Assembly: GCA_963969365.1 (NCBI GenBank)
Contig: OZ017749.1
Location: 3,348,001-3,412,000, forward strand
Direction: 5' to 3'
DNA from: Asterochloris sp. CNOR1
Lineage: Eukaryota > Chlorophyta > Trebouxiophyceae > Trebouxiales > Trebouxiaceae
Length of the DNA: 64,000 nt
The notes beneath the pieces are model-generated. The model saw only the letters and a list, made by a program, of their open reading frames with translations. It had not been told where the DNA came from and searched no databases. Shown piece after piece: positions 13,901 to 25,380 of the stretch. The first letter of the stretch is position 1. Each line of letters begins with the position of its first letter. The position numbers were made by a program, and so were the translations under genes.

Positions 13901-14288
13901 CCTGCAGTCCAGATCATGCTCATCTCCTGCTTGTGTTGGACGACCTCTACAGTCACGAGCCTGTACTTTCTCAAGCAACTTCCACAAACGGTGCAGAGGT
14001 CGCTCTCGTCCATGCTACCACTGGCCAGCCTGACAGCTGAGCTCGTAGTGAGTCTTGGGTTGGGGCCTGCGCTTTCATACCTCCCTGGCTGTTGAGGGGC
14101 TAACAAAGAGTCACTTGATGGAAGTGCATGATGCATGCTCTGGCCACCTTGCAAGCCTCAGCCCAGAGCCAACATCTGTGATCTGGCTGCAGTGGCATGG
14201 TGCTCAAGGTCAGGCAGTTCAGGCTGGTGGAGCAGCACTCGCAGTCAGTGCCGCGGCCGCTCTCACTGCACTGCAGACTTCAGCCTAA
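10919..14288 (+). CDS. Polytopic membrane protein of unknown family, about 441 aa
   Basis: I do not recognise the family. The N terminus (MAAEDLEANSRKPGEEEA...) is charged and probably cytosolic or stromal. It is followed by a basic, Pro-rich linker and then several hydrophobic segments: exon 11693-11826 (...ASSGAGIVLIKVGTFVMA...), exon 11975-12151 (AILLFFHLLPSVATLWVM), two or three spans in 12506-12815, one in 13312-13454 (AVPVLFIGFIF) and one in 13908-14047 (IMLISCLCWTTSTV). Exons: 10919-10958, 11036-11112, 11399-11531, 11693-11826, 11975-12151, 12234-12281, 12506-12815, 13312-13454, 13639-13666, 13908-14047, 14193-14288. Phases close at 442 codons. A further coding-looking block at 11290 (PYSILKQHKQDP) cannot be fitted in phase and may be part of an alternative exon. 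Its stop is 221 bp from the convergent KDM8-type gene. Confidence 0.6.
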
Positions 14289-14509
14289 CAAGTTGTTAGT
14301 GACAACAGACATGACCTGCCAGAGGGGCACACGTACCAAGTCTGACCTTCTGCAACCCGCCTGCTTATACAGAGAGGGTTTGATTGAACAGTTTCATCAG
14401 CACCTCCAGACAGATAGCACAACTCTGCAGGAAGACAGCATGTGATGCTGCTGCCAAGAGTGGTGTTTCTTGCTTCAGAAATGCTGAAGCACACCTGCTC
14501 TGCCGACAT

Positions 14510-17500
14510 TCATTGCCACCAGAAACTGACTGAGAAGCTGACAGTGACTGCTTTCACAAAGTGCCACCAGCCTGGGGGAATGTAAAGAGTCTGGCCCGGC
14601 AGCAGCAGGCAGTCAACATGCTGCAGGGAGGCCAACACAGCGGTCTCCTCCGAGCTGGCTGCCTCCAAGTCAATCTGGCTGGTGTTGGTGGTGAGGCCCT
14701 CAGCATTTGGCCGCACCTGCTGGGTGTAGCGGGGATGGTACAGCCGCACATACTTGGTGCCCACCACCTGTGCTAACAGGTTATGGTGGGGGTCATGGTG
14801 CAGCGGCGTGATCTGCACAGCAGGAGCAGCCAGTCAGCATGCCCTTTGTGCTTGTGATGAGGGGGCCCAGGGCACAGCAATCTGCACCACAAGGTGCAGC
14901 CACAGGCCAGGTGCAGACTTGAGAAGCAGTGCAGGACCAGCAGTCTACACATCTGCTTGTCAGACCTCAGGCAGCCTGCTGCTGGTGGCCTTGTGGCTGC
15001 CATGGTCACAGGGCAGTGCTCCTCCCCACAGGGCCAAGACCAAGCACTGATGCTGGGCAGGTCCCACCGCTACCACTTTGGGCAGGCGGCGGCCCCCAGC
15101 CCCGCACAAACGGCAGGGCCGGGCAGCTTGCTGTGCCCATGAGCGCGCACCAGGCAGTGATGCTCGCCGCGTCAGCCCAGCACCCAGCTTGGCCAGACCA
15201 GCCCCTCAATGGCGCCATGCAAATGAGAACCTCACAGGGGCAGCCCACCATGCTAAATGGCTGAGATCAGGGGTTTGACACTACATGGCTGTGGACACAC
15301 ATGAGACCACGCAGGTGCCAAGGCATCTCCCTGCTGTCAAACTGGCAAAACATCCAGTGCACCCACGCACACTATGAACCAGATGGGCAGCTCACCGTGC
15401 CAGGCGGCCCAAACCAGGCATTGACGCTGCGCACGTCCCCCTCCCCGAGGGCGCAGTACTGGGGCTCCCGGATGTCCCCTGCCAGCGCAGGGATCTGTTC
15501 AAACAGCGGGTGCTGCGCCAGGTAGCCCACCTGGAGGGACCACAAAGGGGCTGTGTTGTGGAGGCTGGCATGTGGTGAAGGCCAGTGTGTCGGGGCGGCG
15601 TGATCAGGCGCGGGCGCCGTCTCTGTAAGGCTGACCGCAGCAGGGTGGGGCATGTCATGAAAGGTGCTGCCTGACCTGGTCTCTTTTTTGGTGCGCAGGC
15701 CTGACAGCATGACAGCCCGCATGCCCGGAAGCCCATGGGATGGCTGCTTTGCTGAGAGCTGGTAACACCTTGCTGCTCTAGGTGCATCAGCTGGTACTTG
15801 CAATTGCTGGCCCTTGCTGGAGGTACCTTGAAGGGTCACCTTGCAGGTGACATCTTGTGTTGCATCAGCAGGTGGCGTTGCATCATCAAGCCCACCTGCG
15901 GCATAGGGCTGGAGCTGCCTGGGGGCTCTGATTCTCCCGCGGCAAGTGCATCAGAGGCAGGCACACCAGCCCGCAGGGCAGGTCCCACAGCTGCTGTGGG
16001 GTGCTGGGCACCACCCTGCACCTCGCCTGCAGGGTGGCTGCCCTGCTGCTGCTTCTGCTGCTGATGGATGTGCAGCTTGATGAAGTCAGACAGGGTCATC
16101 AGGCGCTGCCCCCAGCCCTCGGCCATGTAGTGGCGGCCAACCTCCACGGGGACAGTGCGCAGCCCTGCCACCCTGCATAGGCACCAGGAGCCGACTTGAG
16201 GCATCGCAGCCTCATGTGATGTCAGCACACATGCACATGGTGAAGCGCAGAGCCCCACATAGCGAGCACAGGCATCTGCCCTGATTGCAGCACTCCCAGG
16301 GACAATCTAATCTAGCCACCATCACAGGAAAGGCCTCGCCACAGATCAGGAGTGCACAAGCCACAGTCGCCGCATGCCAGCAAATGATGCCTGTCAAATT
16401 CCAGATGCTCAGGTGTGCACAGCCCAGGATGCGCTCTGCTCACCTGAAGAGGTAGTCAAGGTCCTGCCAGCGCTCCAGGGCTGGCCAGTCGCGCAAGAGG
16501 TCTGTTATCACCGCTGGCTGGCCACCTTTTGGGGCACACATGTAGGTCACCAGGAACCTGCATGCGACATGGGTGACCTGTGGGCGCCTTGCCTGGCCAC
16601 TGAAAGCTCAGTCTGCTCCTGCAACTGGGGGGCCACTGCAGCAGGGATGCTGGGCCCAAGCATGGCATGCTGCTGCCCCACCGCACAGGCATGCCCAAAC
16701 CTCACATCACCTCTCCACCGAAGCAAGCGTCCCTGGTCTGAGCCTGCAGGGAGGCCGCTGCAGCAAGTGGGCAGGCAGCTGGCTGCACACGGACGCTGCT
16801 GCCTGACAGACCAGCATCTTGCCATACTCCTTGGGTTGGATCCCCTGGCCTCAGCAGGTAGGCAGGTGACTGCAACACAGCCAGCCCACCTCTCCAGAGA
16901 CGGCAGTCGCTCCACAGGAGGCCGCACCCCCTCAGGCCCCAGCGAGCCTGGTGGCAGCGTCACGCCCGCCCTGTGAAAGCTCTTGCTGCCAGCAGATGCA
17001 CCAGCAGCTGCCTTGTGCCGCTTGCCAGTTGGCGTGCCTGGCGCAGGCGCCTGTGCAGACCGTCTGCTGCCTCCGGCAGGCCCTCTGCCGAGACAGCCAC
17101 TCTGGGCATGGCACCTGCTGCCAGCAGCAGCAGTGTCTGCGGCTGCCACGCCAGCACCAGCAGCTGGCACCAAGTTGGCAGCAGCAGTGCCTGAGCCGGC
17201 TTTAGAAGCTGCGGCATCGCTGGATGCTGCGGTGCCACAGGCAGGCTCAGACAGCGGCGCTGTGGAGGCAGCCTGGCCTGGCGCCGCGGCCTGCTGCTCA
17301 GCTCTGCGGTCAGCAGGCTCGTGCCGCTGCTGAAGGAGGGCTTGCACACTGGCAATAGCAGCGTCGACCTCTGGACGAAACAGGGGACCGCCCATGATGG
17401 CAGCCAAGTCCAGATCATGCAGGGCGCTGGCAGCAGCCTCTGCTGCACTGCAGCCAAGAGGCGCCGCAGCAGGGCAGTCTGCGGCTCCCAGCTGTGGCGC

Positions 17501-18550
17501 GCGGGGAGCTGCTGAGCAGCCGCCGGCTTGTTCCCCAGCAGCAGTAGCAGCAGCTGCTGCAGGCTCTTGGCAGGTGACCGCCGCCAAAGGAGCATGTGCC
17601 TGACCCTGTGCCGAAGCTGCTGGTCCCTCAGCAGTTTCTGGATTGAAATGAGCCATACCCATGCCAGCATTGACAGCAGCCGGCTGCTCAGCGGCTTCTG
17701 AGCTGAAGTCAGCCGTGCTCACACCAGCAGAGACGGCTGCCGGCTCTTCGGCAGCTGCTGGGCCGCAGCGAGCTGGATCCACGATTTCAGGGCTGTCCGT
17801 CCCAGCTTCAAGGCACGTGACATCCGCACACTGGCCGCCCCGCAGGGCGCCGTGGAGGGCGGTGGCCTTATCCCTTGCGGGGAGGCTGCTGGCTGCTGGG
17901 GGCGGCAGAGAGGGGGCCAGCTTGCCAGAGGCCACCAGCAGGCACCCCAGGCTGTACAGGTCGCGCCACACCTGCAGGCGCAGTTACCTCATGACCCAGC
18001 CCTCAGGCACGCCCAGCAAGGCTTTGATGCACGATCTACAGCTGCCTTGGTGATGTTGCCATGCGCTGTGTGTGCTGCATTACAAATGTCGTGCCAGGGG
18101 ACCGGCTACGGGCACTGTTGGTCGCGGGCAGTTCCCACCATCTGAACGTCTTTCCAGTTGCCTATGTGCAGCTTCTCCCAGGCCAGCTCCTGCAGAATGC
18201 TGCCTGCTCTGCAGGGGCCTGCAGGCTCAGCCTGCAAACAACAGGCAGGTCATCAGCACAGCAGGTGGCTTCACAGCCATGTCCCACCCAATGAGAGGAC
18301 TGACATGCCACTCCAGCATTGCGCCTTCCCATTGCGCCTTCTGCCTTGCAAGCACCACTGGCAGAGGGCAGGAGAGCAGAAAGCTTGTATGGAAGCAGCG
18401 CCTTACCTGCTGGCCGTGTTGCAGCGCCTTCTCAAGGAGGGGCAAGCAGGGGGAGCCGTGCTGGCGGCGCAGCTCCTCTTGTAGCCCATACACCTTCCCC
18501 TCGTGCTCTGAGGTCGCCAGCCAGGCTGAGGCAGCCATCTGGCTATGCAC
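14510..18550 (-). CDS. KDM8: JmjC-domain oxygenase of the KDM8/JMJD5 type (5' end unresolved)
   Basis: Fe(II)/2-oxoglutarate oxygenase. The family acts on arginyl or lysyl residues of chromatin-linked proteins. The Fe ligands HxD (LHHDPHHN) and the distal His ([10 protein letters not shown]) are present, as are family blocks [28 protein letters not shown] and the closing FSVSFWW. The N-terminal helical region carries [13 protein letters not shown] and [12 protein letters not shown], as in animal KDM8. Exons, in transcript order: 18550-18407, 18231-18139, 17971-16890, 16557-16444, 16172-15896, 15530-15396, 14812-14510, giving 715 aa in frame. The exon 17971-16890 adds about 340 Ala/Gly-rich, low-complexity residues between the N-terminal region and the JmjC core, so the protein is far longer than the roughly 400 aa usual for the family. 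I could not fix the start codon; at least one exon upstream of 18550 is missing. Confidence 0.88.
16960..17930 (-). other. Low-complexity Ala-rich insertion within the KDM8-type gene
   Basis: This part of the large exon encodes repeats of Ala, Gly, Pro and Glu (for example [11 protein letters not shown] and [11 protein letters not shown], a short imperfect internal repeat). It separates the N-terminal helical region from the JmjC core. Open frames on the opposite strand here are compositional shadows of the Ala-rich codons. Confidence 0.6.
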
Positions 18551-18939
18551 CTGCAGGGGAAGGGCTGCAGGACTACCATGCTGCGGCACTGGCTGCAGAT
18601 GCTGTGCGACTGGGGTTCGGCAGGACCTCGCCTCCAGAGATGAGAAGGCAGGAGCGCTGCATGATCTCTGGGCTCAGAGCTTGCCACGAGTGCCCAGATG
18701 CAGGCCCTCTGAGCCTCCGGCCTGACAGCGCCGTCCACCCTGCACACCATACCCCGTCAGGCAGCTGTGCACCTCGGGGTCAGCCTCCAGGATTGCAGTA
18801 CCCTTCGGCAGCACTGTATCCTGAGTTGGCCACCTTGATAAGTCAGGAGCCCCCACCCTGCCTCCTGGCCATGTTGTGATTCAGCTGTGGATCCCACATG
18901 CTGCTATCGTTCCCTGGGGGACCCTAACGTATGGGCACC
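18551..18939. other. Probable 5' region of the KDM8-type gene
   Basis: The missing first exon(s) of the minus-strand KDM8-type gene should lie here. One minus-strand block around 18720-18856 reads as possible coding (TAILEADPEVHSCL), but no splice combination gave a convincing start codon in phase. Confidence 0.3.
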
Positions 18940-19310
18940 ATGCCACCAGCCTCCATCTTTGCAGCCTCAGGCGCCACAGCAGCAGCCTTCAAGTCAGGCA
19001 CTGGTCCAGCTCCCCAGCTTCTCACGTCCCCAGTGCTGTGGCAGACCTCAGCTGCCCCGCAGCGCACTGCACTGCATCCCCTGCTGATGGCTCATGATGC
19101 ATGGCTTGCTTCAGCTGCCAGCCTCCAGCTCCACAGCCTCAGGCGCAGCAGCAGCAGCCTCAGTGTCGGTGACCAAGCACAGCTTCCTGCTCCCCAGCCT
19201 CTCAATCTCCTTGATGCTGTGGCATGCTCCCGCACTGCACCCTCAGCTGCCTCGCACTGCACCGCACTGCTCTTCCTGTTTGACGGTTCAGAGCACCTGC
19301 CCTGCTTCAC
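18940..19310 (-). repeat. Two decayed copies of the SH3BGR-like gene's last exon
   Basis: Read on the minus strand, 19130-19250 gives CHSIKEIERLG...TEAAAAAPEA and 18950-19060 gives CHSTGDVRSWG...KAAAVAPEA. Both resemble the end of the real last exon just upstream (CDEIQELEDFG...NEAAAAAQ). The copies lie downstream of the gene's stop codon and appear non-functional. Confidence 0.55.
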
Positions 19311-19513
19311 CTGTCAGCTCCACAGGCTAGTGCGCAGCAGAGGTTGAGCGCAACGTCCCCTGTCTCACCTTCTGCGCTTGTCTGCTTGACGTGCTGCATG
19401 CTTCCCCGCACAACCCCTCCCCTCCCCACGCTTCCCCAAGGCACCGCTCAGCAGCCCTTGCTGACGCCTGCCAACCCCTACCTGTTTCAACTGTGGGTCT
19501 CCGGCTTCGCAAG

Positions 19514-20287
19514 CTATTGCGCAGCAGCAGCGGCCTCGTTGTCAGGATTGAGCACAGCACTCAGCTCTCCAAAGTCCTCAAGCTCCTGGATCTCGTCGCA
19601 GTCGCCCACAAACTTGCCGTTGACGTGCAGCTGGGGCAGCATGCGGCTGCCATCGCTGCCTGCCACCATCTCTTCCCTCCGCAAGGGGTCCATAGCCAGG
19701 TCTACCTGCACAGGCAGACGCAGCTAGCCGTGGGCATTTGGTTGAGTCTACATGCGGGTGGACCTGTGGCAATGCCCCTTGAGGCAGGGGAGGGCAACAC
19801 TGGCCGGTGGCGGTAAGGGTCCACTGTGGCTCCTGCAAGAGAAGGGCAGTAGTAGGTGTGAACGTCACCTCGTGGTGCCTAACCCACTGCTGGCCGCAGG
19901 ACCATGGTCAGGTCTGCCTGCACAGGCAGATGCAGCATGTTGAGCAGAGCACAAGGCAGGCCTGTGCGCCTGAGGGAAGCTGCCTGCTGTCAGGCCCTGA
20001 GCATGCTCTGGCGGGATGGGGACAGCTGCGCAAGCCGGCAGCTCCCTGACAAATGTGTGTGCTGCAGAATTCAGCAGTGACTTCGGCACATATCTGGCTT
20101 GTGTCTCTCTGAGAGAAGCTGCTTGTACCCAGTCCCTGGCGTGACTGATTGCTCAACTCAACACCATGCTGACCTCCTCATACTGTATCTTCTTGACATC
20201 CAGAATGTGCTTCAGCCTGCTGATGTCAGCCTTAATCTTCAGAGTGTGGGCTGAGCTGGTGGAGAACAGCACAATCCGAGGCGCCAT
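19514..20287 (-). CDS. SH3BGR-like / glutaredoxin-like small protein, 101 aa
   Basis: Two exons, 20287-20174 and 19705-19514, join in phase to encode 101 residues, about the family size. The thioredoxin fold starts with the strand RIVLFSTSSAHTLKIK, then the helix ISRLKHILDVKKIQYEEVDL, and ends with the LPQLHVNGKFVGDCDEIQEL block that in glutaredoxins contacts the thiol substrate. The active-site cysteine position after the first strand reads STSSAH, so there is no CxxC or CxxS motif. That matches SH3BGR-like proteins, which lack glutaredoxin activity. Role unknown; probably cytosolic, since there is no targeting sequence. The single intron and the downstream flank contain decayed copies of parts of exon 2. 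Confidence 0.85.
19899..19936 (-). repeat. Decayed copy of the SH3BGR-like exon 2 splice acceptor
   Basis: This 38-bp stretch nearly matches 19687-19725, which holds the true acceptor and first codons of exon 2 (ggaccatggtcaggtctgcc here versus ggtccatagccaggtctacc there). It lies in the gene's intron, upstream of the real acceptor. Confidence 0.6.
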
Positions 20288-20608
20288 TCAGGCCCCCTTC
20301 AGCAAGTCAGTTTGGATATTCAGGACAGCATGCTGTTTCACCGACGTGACGGGCAAGTCAGCCATGCTTGACTGTAGCTCGAGGTGGCTTTGACCCAGGA
20401 CAGAAAGTGGCATTGCAACAAAAATTCTTTGTCAACTGTACAGCTCCACTGAAAGGCCTCAGCGAAGATGCATATAACATGCAGGCTTGATGACTCAAGT
20501 GAGACTGCTGAACGGTCTAATTCATGTCAACCACTGTGAATGATCAGAAACTTCCCAGGCTGGGAAAAATGGGCCAGATGGAGGTTTAACAGACGAGGCT
20601 GTTTGGAT
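20288..20608. other. Short intergenic stretch
   Basis: About 320 bp between two minus-strand genes. It should contain the promoter of the SH3BGR-like gene and the 3' UTR of the next gene upstream. No motif is identifiable with confidence. Confidence 0.4.
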
Positions 20609-21754
20609 CTAGGCATGTGTCCGCACATTGCGCAGCACCTGCAGGGAGGCGTGCAGGCGATGAGGGGCCCAGCAGAAAGGCACTACATGTGCCTGGCAGA
20701 AGCATATGTCAAGCAGCAGGGCAAATGCCCAGACCCCTTCAAGATAGTTTTTGATGCATGTGAGAGGGTAAGCACGACTCGCCACCGCTGGGTGCTGGCA
20801 GAGCTCTACGGATGCAGAGTCCCTGCAGTGGCAGACGCATGGGCCGCACCTGGTACGTGGCCTGCCCACCAACATCGATCTTGGACCCAATCTTCAGCTT
20901 GACGCTGGAGCCTTTGTCCAGGGTCTTGCCGTCCACCTTGATCTCCACACTGCTGTCAGAGTTCTGCAGAAGTTGGACCACCATGGTTGAAGCTCTGCAC
21001 AATGTGATGAATGCAACAGCCTGGGGATTGCTCACAGCATGTGCCAGCAACGGCGACGAAAAGGAACATGGCTGCTGCTGGAATGGACTACATTGCTGGT
21101 TGTGGGGTAGAAGCCGCCGTGCCCAGGCACTGTGTAGCAGTGGTAGTGCACATGAACAGGCTTGGGACAGCCAGGGAGTTGAACAGCACATGTAGGCTGT
21201 CGATATTGGGAAAGCCTGTAAAGGCAGGCAGGAATTCCACTATGACTCCCTGCACCACACTGTGCTGCTCCTGGCTGAGCAAGAGGGCAGCTGTTGGCGT
21301 TGTGTGGCCCGCAAGAAGCGCAGCACCGGTGCAGCAATGGCCCGGCGCAAAGACAGGCTTCTGCAGTCCATGGGGACCGGCCCATGCAGTTTGTATGCAA
21401 GCTGTGGGCAGCAAAAGCCCACACCAGCAGCTGATCAGCATCTACCTTCAGAGACAGGTCAGATGGTGAGTCCACAGGATCTGACTCCCCAGAGGCCTCA
21501 AAGACGATGTCAACGCCCTCCACCTCCTGAAGAGCCTTCTGGCAGTCATTGGCCTCCTTTCCCTTGATGGTGCAGATTTTGTGCTTTCCGACTGCGTCTG
21601 TCAGGTCATATTCCTTGCCCTTGTGCTGCACGGACCACAGTGTGGCTGCGGAGATGTTGAGCCTCTGTGTCCGGGCCTGCCTGAAAGCAGAATTGCGGGC
21701 CTGCCGGGGCCTGACGGCCAGGTTGGAGCGAGAGCTCAGCATTGCTGTCTGCAT
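20609..21754 (-). CDS. Small uncharacterised protein, probably plastid-targeted, 147 aa
   Basis: Three exons (21754-21486, 20994-20850, 20638-20609) join in phase to 147 codons plus stop. The N terminus (MQTAMLSSRSNLAVRPRQAR) is rich in Ser, Arg and Ala and lacks acidic residues, as expected of a chloroplast transit peptide. The mature part has a block around WSVQHKGKEYDLTDAVGKH and a second with alternating short strands (VEIKVDGKTLDKGSSVKL, IDVGGQATYQV). The pattern faintly recalls an FHA-like beta sandwich, but I see none of the diagnostic phosphopeptide-binding residues and would not assign it. The last exon is only 30 nt; reading through the preceding intron donor gives an alternative C terminus. 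Confidence 0.65.
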
Positions 21755-21890
21755 ATTGGTCGAGGGGGTGAGAGAGTGGGGATCCGGCGCTTCAAAATGT
21801 TATCTGAAATGGTGGCTTCGGAGCAGCACAACCACTGTGAGGAAGGTGGGCAAGTGTGGGCAGTGCTGCATTGACCATCATCAGCAAACA

Positions 21891-24800
21891 TCAATCGAGG
21901 ATGATGGTCTCCTGGTCGTCAGCAGGTTCTGGGGCAGTCAATCGGGATTGCAGCCGTCTCCTCAATGGCATGGGCGAAGGACTGTCTTGCGGCCCCCCGG
22001 CGCAGGCCTTCAGGGCATCAGCTGCAGGATGCCGCACTGGCCTGCAAGTACAGCAGCAGGGGTGAGGCTCCCAGATTACGTGCACAGTGCAGCCCTGCTC
22101 AGCGGGAGCTGGAGAGCTCTGAAGTTCATGAGCGCTTGCCAGACAGTATTCTGACTTCTGATGCAGCCATGCAGCCCACCTGTTCCGCTTCCTTGGACTG
22201 CGGCGCACTGGCTCTGCCAAGCTCTGGGGCTGACTAGCTGCTGCTTGCTCAGGCTGCTCCAGTGCCTCGTCTGCAACTGTCAGGTCCAACTGCTGGAGTC
22301 TGGACTCAATGCGATGGCTGAGCCCCTCTTCAGCAGGACCCGCTGCAGGCTTGCGGGTCCTACTGACGGGTGCTGCAGAGGGAGGGAGCCCCCTTGATGC
22401 AGCACCTGCTGCTGCTTGGCATGGAAATTCAGGTGCACACGGCGCAGCTTCCTCCTGTGCTGCAACCTCGTCCTCAGAGCTGCTGAGCAGGTCCACTGCA
22501 GCGTCATTACCTGCATGGCAGTGCAGCAGCTCGTCATGTGACCATGGCGGCTGCCTGCAGCAGCAGCCTTGCTCAGCACTTGCCTGATCGCTCTTCAAGG
22601 CACTTAAGCTGCAACTGCATGTGGCTTGATTCATGCAGCCAGCTGCCCGCCTTGTGCAGCAGGCTGTGCAGGCTCAGGCCAGTAAGCGTGCAGCAGCAGT
22701 GCAGCTGCAGCCAGCGTCACCCATTGGCAGAATCCGCAGCTCCATCGAGGCACGCTGCAGTCACCTGCGCTCTCGGCCTTGCGCATGGCGGGCCTCTCAG
22801 TCCTGCGCACAAGAGGCCCGCAGTCATGGCCGATCATCAGCGCGGTTTCCAGCGAGAACGTGAAGCCCTTCAGGCCTGTAGGCTCTGCCTCATCCTCACT
22901 TGGCTGCCCTCTGAGCCAGATGGGCTCGTCTGGCTGGACAAGCTTGGCTTTGGCCGGCTTGCGCGCCTTTGCTGCCTTTGGCCTCGCAGCCGCTTTTGCC
23001 TCTGCAATGGCGACCTTCTTGGTGAGAGCCCTGGAGACAAAGAATGAAGCATCAGCTGCAGTCGGGGTGCAGCTTGTCATCGAGCTGATGCCGGGCGGCT
23101 GCAGTCAAACAGCTGCTTGTTGACAAGAGGAGGCAGGGCTCTGGATGCCAGGCAGGAGGCATCCCGCAAGCAGTGTCAGCAGAACCAGACAAGGAGCCCT
23201 TGCAATTTTCCATGCAACCTGCAGGTGGCATGTCTCAAGGCCATGGATGGATTATGACGACTCACGACACTCCTCCACTCACTTGGATGCCCTCTTCTGG
23301 CGCCATTTCACTGCAGCACCACGGGCCAGCATGTCCACCCAGCTGCTCTCCCTGCCACAGCTGGGGCACCTGCCGCTGGTGGGCAGTTTTGTGATAGAGC
23401 AGTCTACCTGCAGGCACACACACTTCGTAGGGTGCGTGAAGCCCTGCCAAGGGTGCCCAGCCCAGGTGACTGACGCAGGCACCCTGTCCCCTGTCCAAGC
23501 ACAGGGCGGTGGCAGCTGCTTGCGATGTGGGGTCGCCAATCGGAAGGACTAACTCTGGACCTCGCAAGCAACAGGACAGGTAAGTCAGACCCCACCTTCA
23601 GCCAGTTCTGTGCCAAGCACTCGACATGCATGCGGGCGCCGCAGGGGCATGACACCCATTTGGTCAGCTTCTTTTGACACAGGGCGCACAGCGCCACCTG
23701 TGCCTCCTCCCCAGCTCCATCCTCAGCACCTGCATGCAGGAGTTGCAGCTGCCATCCTCAGCATCTGCATGCAGGCACCACAACTGCCAGTGGGCCTGTT
23801 GTAGTTGCTTACTGCCATCTTGTAAGCATCTAGAAGCATTACCCAGCACAAAAGCACCAGGGCTGTTTTGCAGCAGCTGGCAAGGAAGATGGCAGGAGAG
23901 GCCCTGTCATGAAGCCCTTGCAGGAATCATCTGCTTACCTGACTCGCTGGCAATGACCTCTGCTGGATGTAACATAGAACTCGTGCTTTCAGCCACTGAC
24001 ACATCAGCATCAGATGAGGAAGGCTCCTGCAGCTGCCCCTCATCAAAGTCCTCTGGAACGCTGACAGGCAGCATCTGCAGCCGCTGGACACCTCTTGGCA
24101 AGGGGGGAGCGACCTGCTCAAATGCTGCAGCTACCAGTGGAGATGCTGACAGGCGCTGAGATGAGACCACCCCTCAGAAGACTGTCTCAGGTCAACACAG
24201 GACACCGTCACTGTCTCAGCTTCCAAGGCCGTCCCAACTGCTGCTGATTTTGACAGTGCTGAGCCGCCTGCAAAGACGGAAGCTGTGCTGGCCCAAGCAC
24301 CCACATCTGCCAGTCTGGCAGGCTAGGGCACAGCAATGGCAGAGCAGGCCTGCAGTCAGCACTGCTCAAGAGCTCACCTCCATGGCAGCAGCGTCCACCC
24401 GTACATGAGCAGGCGGCTGCAAGCACTTGGCTTGCAGTGGCAGCCACTCCGAGCTCAGCAGCTGCACCGTCAGCGGGAAGAAGCACCAGGGTTGCTCATT
24501 GAGCATGGCAAAGAGCAACTTCATCTGCGGCAGGCAGGAGCCCCGTTCACACAGCAGAGTGCACAGCAAGTGGCAGTGCATGCGGCAATGCTGAGCCAGC
24601 AGAGTCATGCCCTGTGCACAATGTGGCTTGGCGGACAGCTGAGTGCATGGACCAGGCCCATGAGATCAGCAAACTCTAGCAGACTGTCAGGCTGTGCTGC
24701 ATTTAAGTAGCACTGGCTGTCTCACTTTGCCCTGGACGCCGCGCTGTGCCTGCTGAGACATCTTGCTCGCTGCCTCCCGCACCGCAATACTGACCATGGG

Positions 24801-25380
24801 GTGCTGCCAGGCCCACTCAAACTGCAGGGCCTGCACCTGCACCAACCAGGAGCACCACGCTGCATAAAACATGCCTTGTGTCTCGCTTCCGCCATTTGCA
24901 TATCGCCGCTCAGAGCCTGTCCTGCAGGTACCTTGGTTGGGAAGCCATACACAACCAGAACCATTTCCCATGGGCGAAACCTGCAGCCGGCAGGCAGATT
25001 GCTCACGCGCTTGGCTTGCATGCTGACACAGCTTGACTGCAGCCCATGTACACCTGAAAGATTGCCCTGGAAATGAATGTGGCATCCCGCAGGCCTGAAG
25101 TCTCACCTCTTCGTTTTGTGAGCACCAGCTGTGATCTGGCCATTGTGCTGCCTGATGCGTCGACGGGGGTTCACGGTGAACCTGCAGCACAGAAGTACCT
25201 TGTTGAGTATCAACCAAAGTGTACCATGCAAGGGCTGCTTGGCACAGCGCAGCATGGCAGGTCACGGCAGCACTGGATACATGCACAAACTTTGCGTGAT
25301 GCGTTTTACCCAATGTAGGTGCGGCCCTTGTGCTTGGGTGAGAGCGACCTGAGCAGGTAGCAGCCATAGAAGTCCCGCAT
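21891..25380 (-). CDS. SLX1: Structure-specific endonuclease subunit SLX1, 558 aa
   Basis: Catalytic subunit that, with SLX4, cuts branched DNA such as Holliday junctions and flaps in the nucleus. The GIY-YIG domain is at the N terminus (FYGCYLLRSLSPKHKGRTYIG, with RRRIRQHNG following and FEWAWQHP carrying the expected Glu). The C-terminal SLX1/RING zinc finger is present: CALC, CPCG, HVECLAQNW and CPSCGR..SWVDML. Exons in transcript order: 25380-25310, 25181-25107, 24980-24932, 24836-24726, 24524-24378, 24155-23939, 23729-23596, 23407-23283, 23030-22765, 22510-22180, 22041-21891; every phase matches. The protein is about twice the usual length. It has an acidic insertion before the zinc finger and a long Lys/Ala- and Ser/Glu-rich tail after it. 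The start ATG at 25380 fits the family, which begins just before the first GIY strand. Confidence 0.92.
23718..23787 (-). repeat. Duplicated splice acceptor of SLX1 exon 7
   Basis: Two 34-bp copies lie in tandem (ccatcctcagcacctgcatg at 23718 and ccatcctcagcatctgcatg at 23753, plus strand). The first is the true acceptor and first codons of exon 7. The second sits just upstream in the intron and is a decoy acceptor. Confidence 0.65.

Noticed and set aside
16573-17603. Long plus-strand frames opposite the KDM8-type large exon
   Set aside because: They mirror Ala-rich GCN codons (read as Ser/Cys/Arg/Gly) and contain no motif. They are shadows of the real minus-strand exon.
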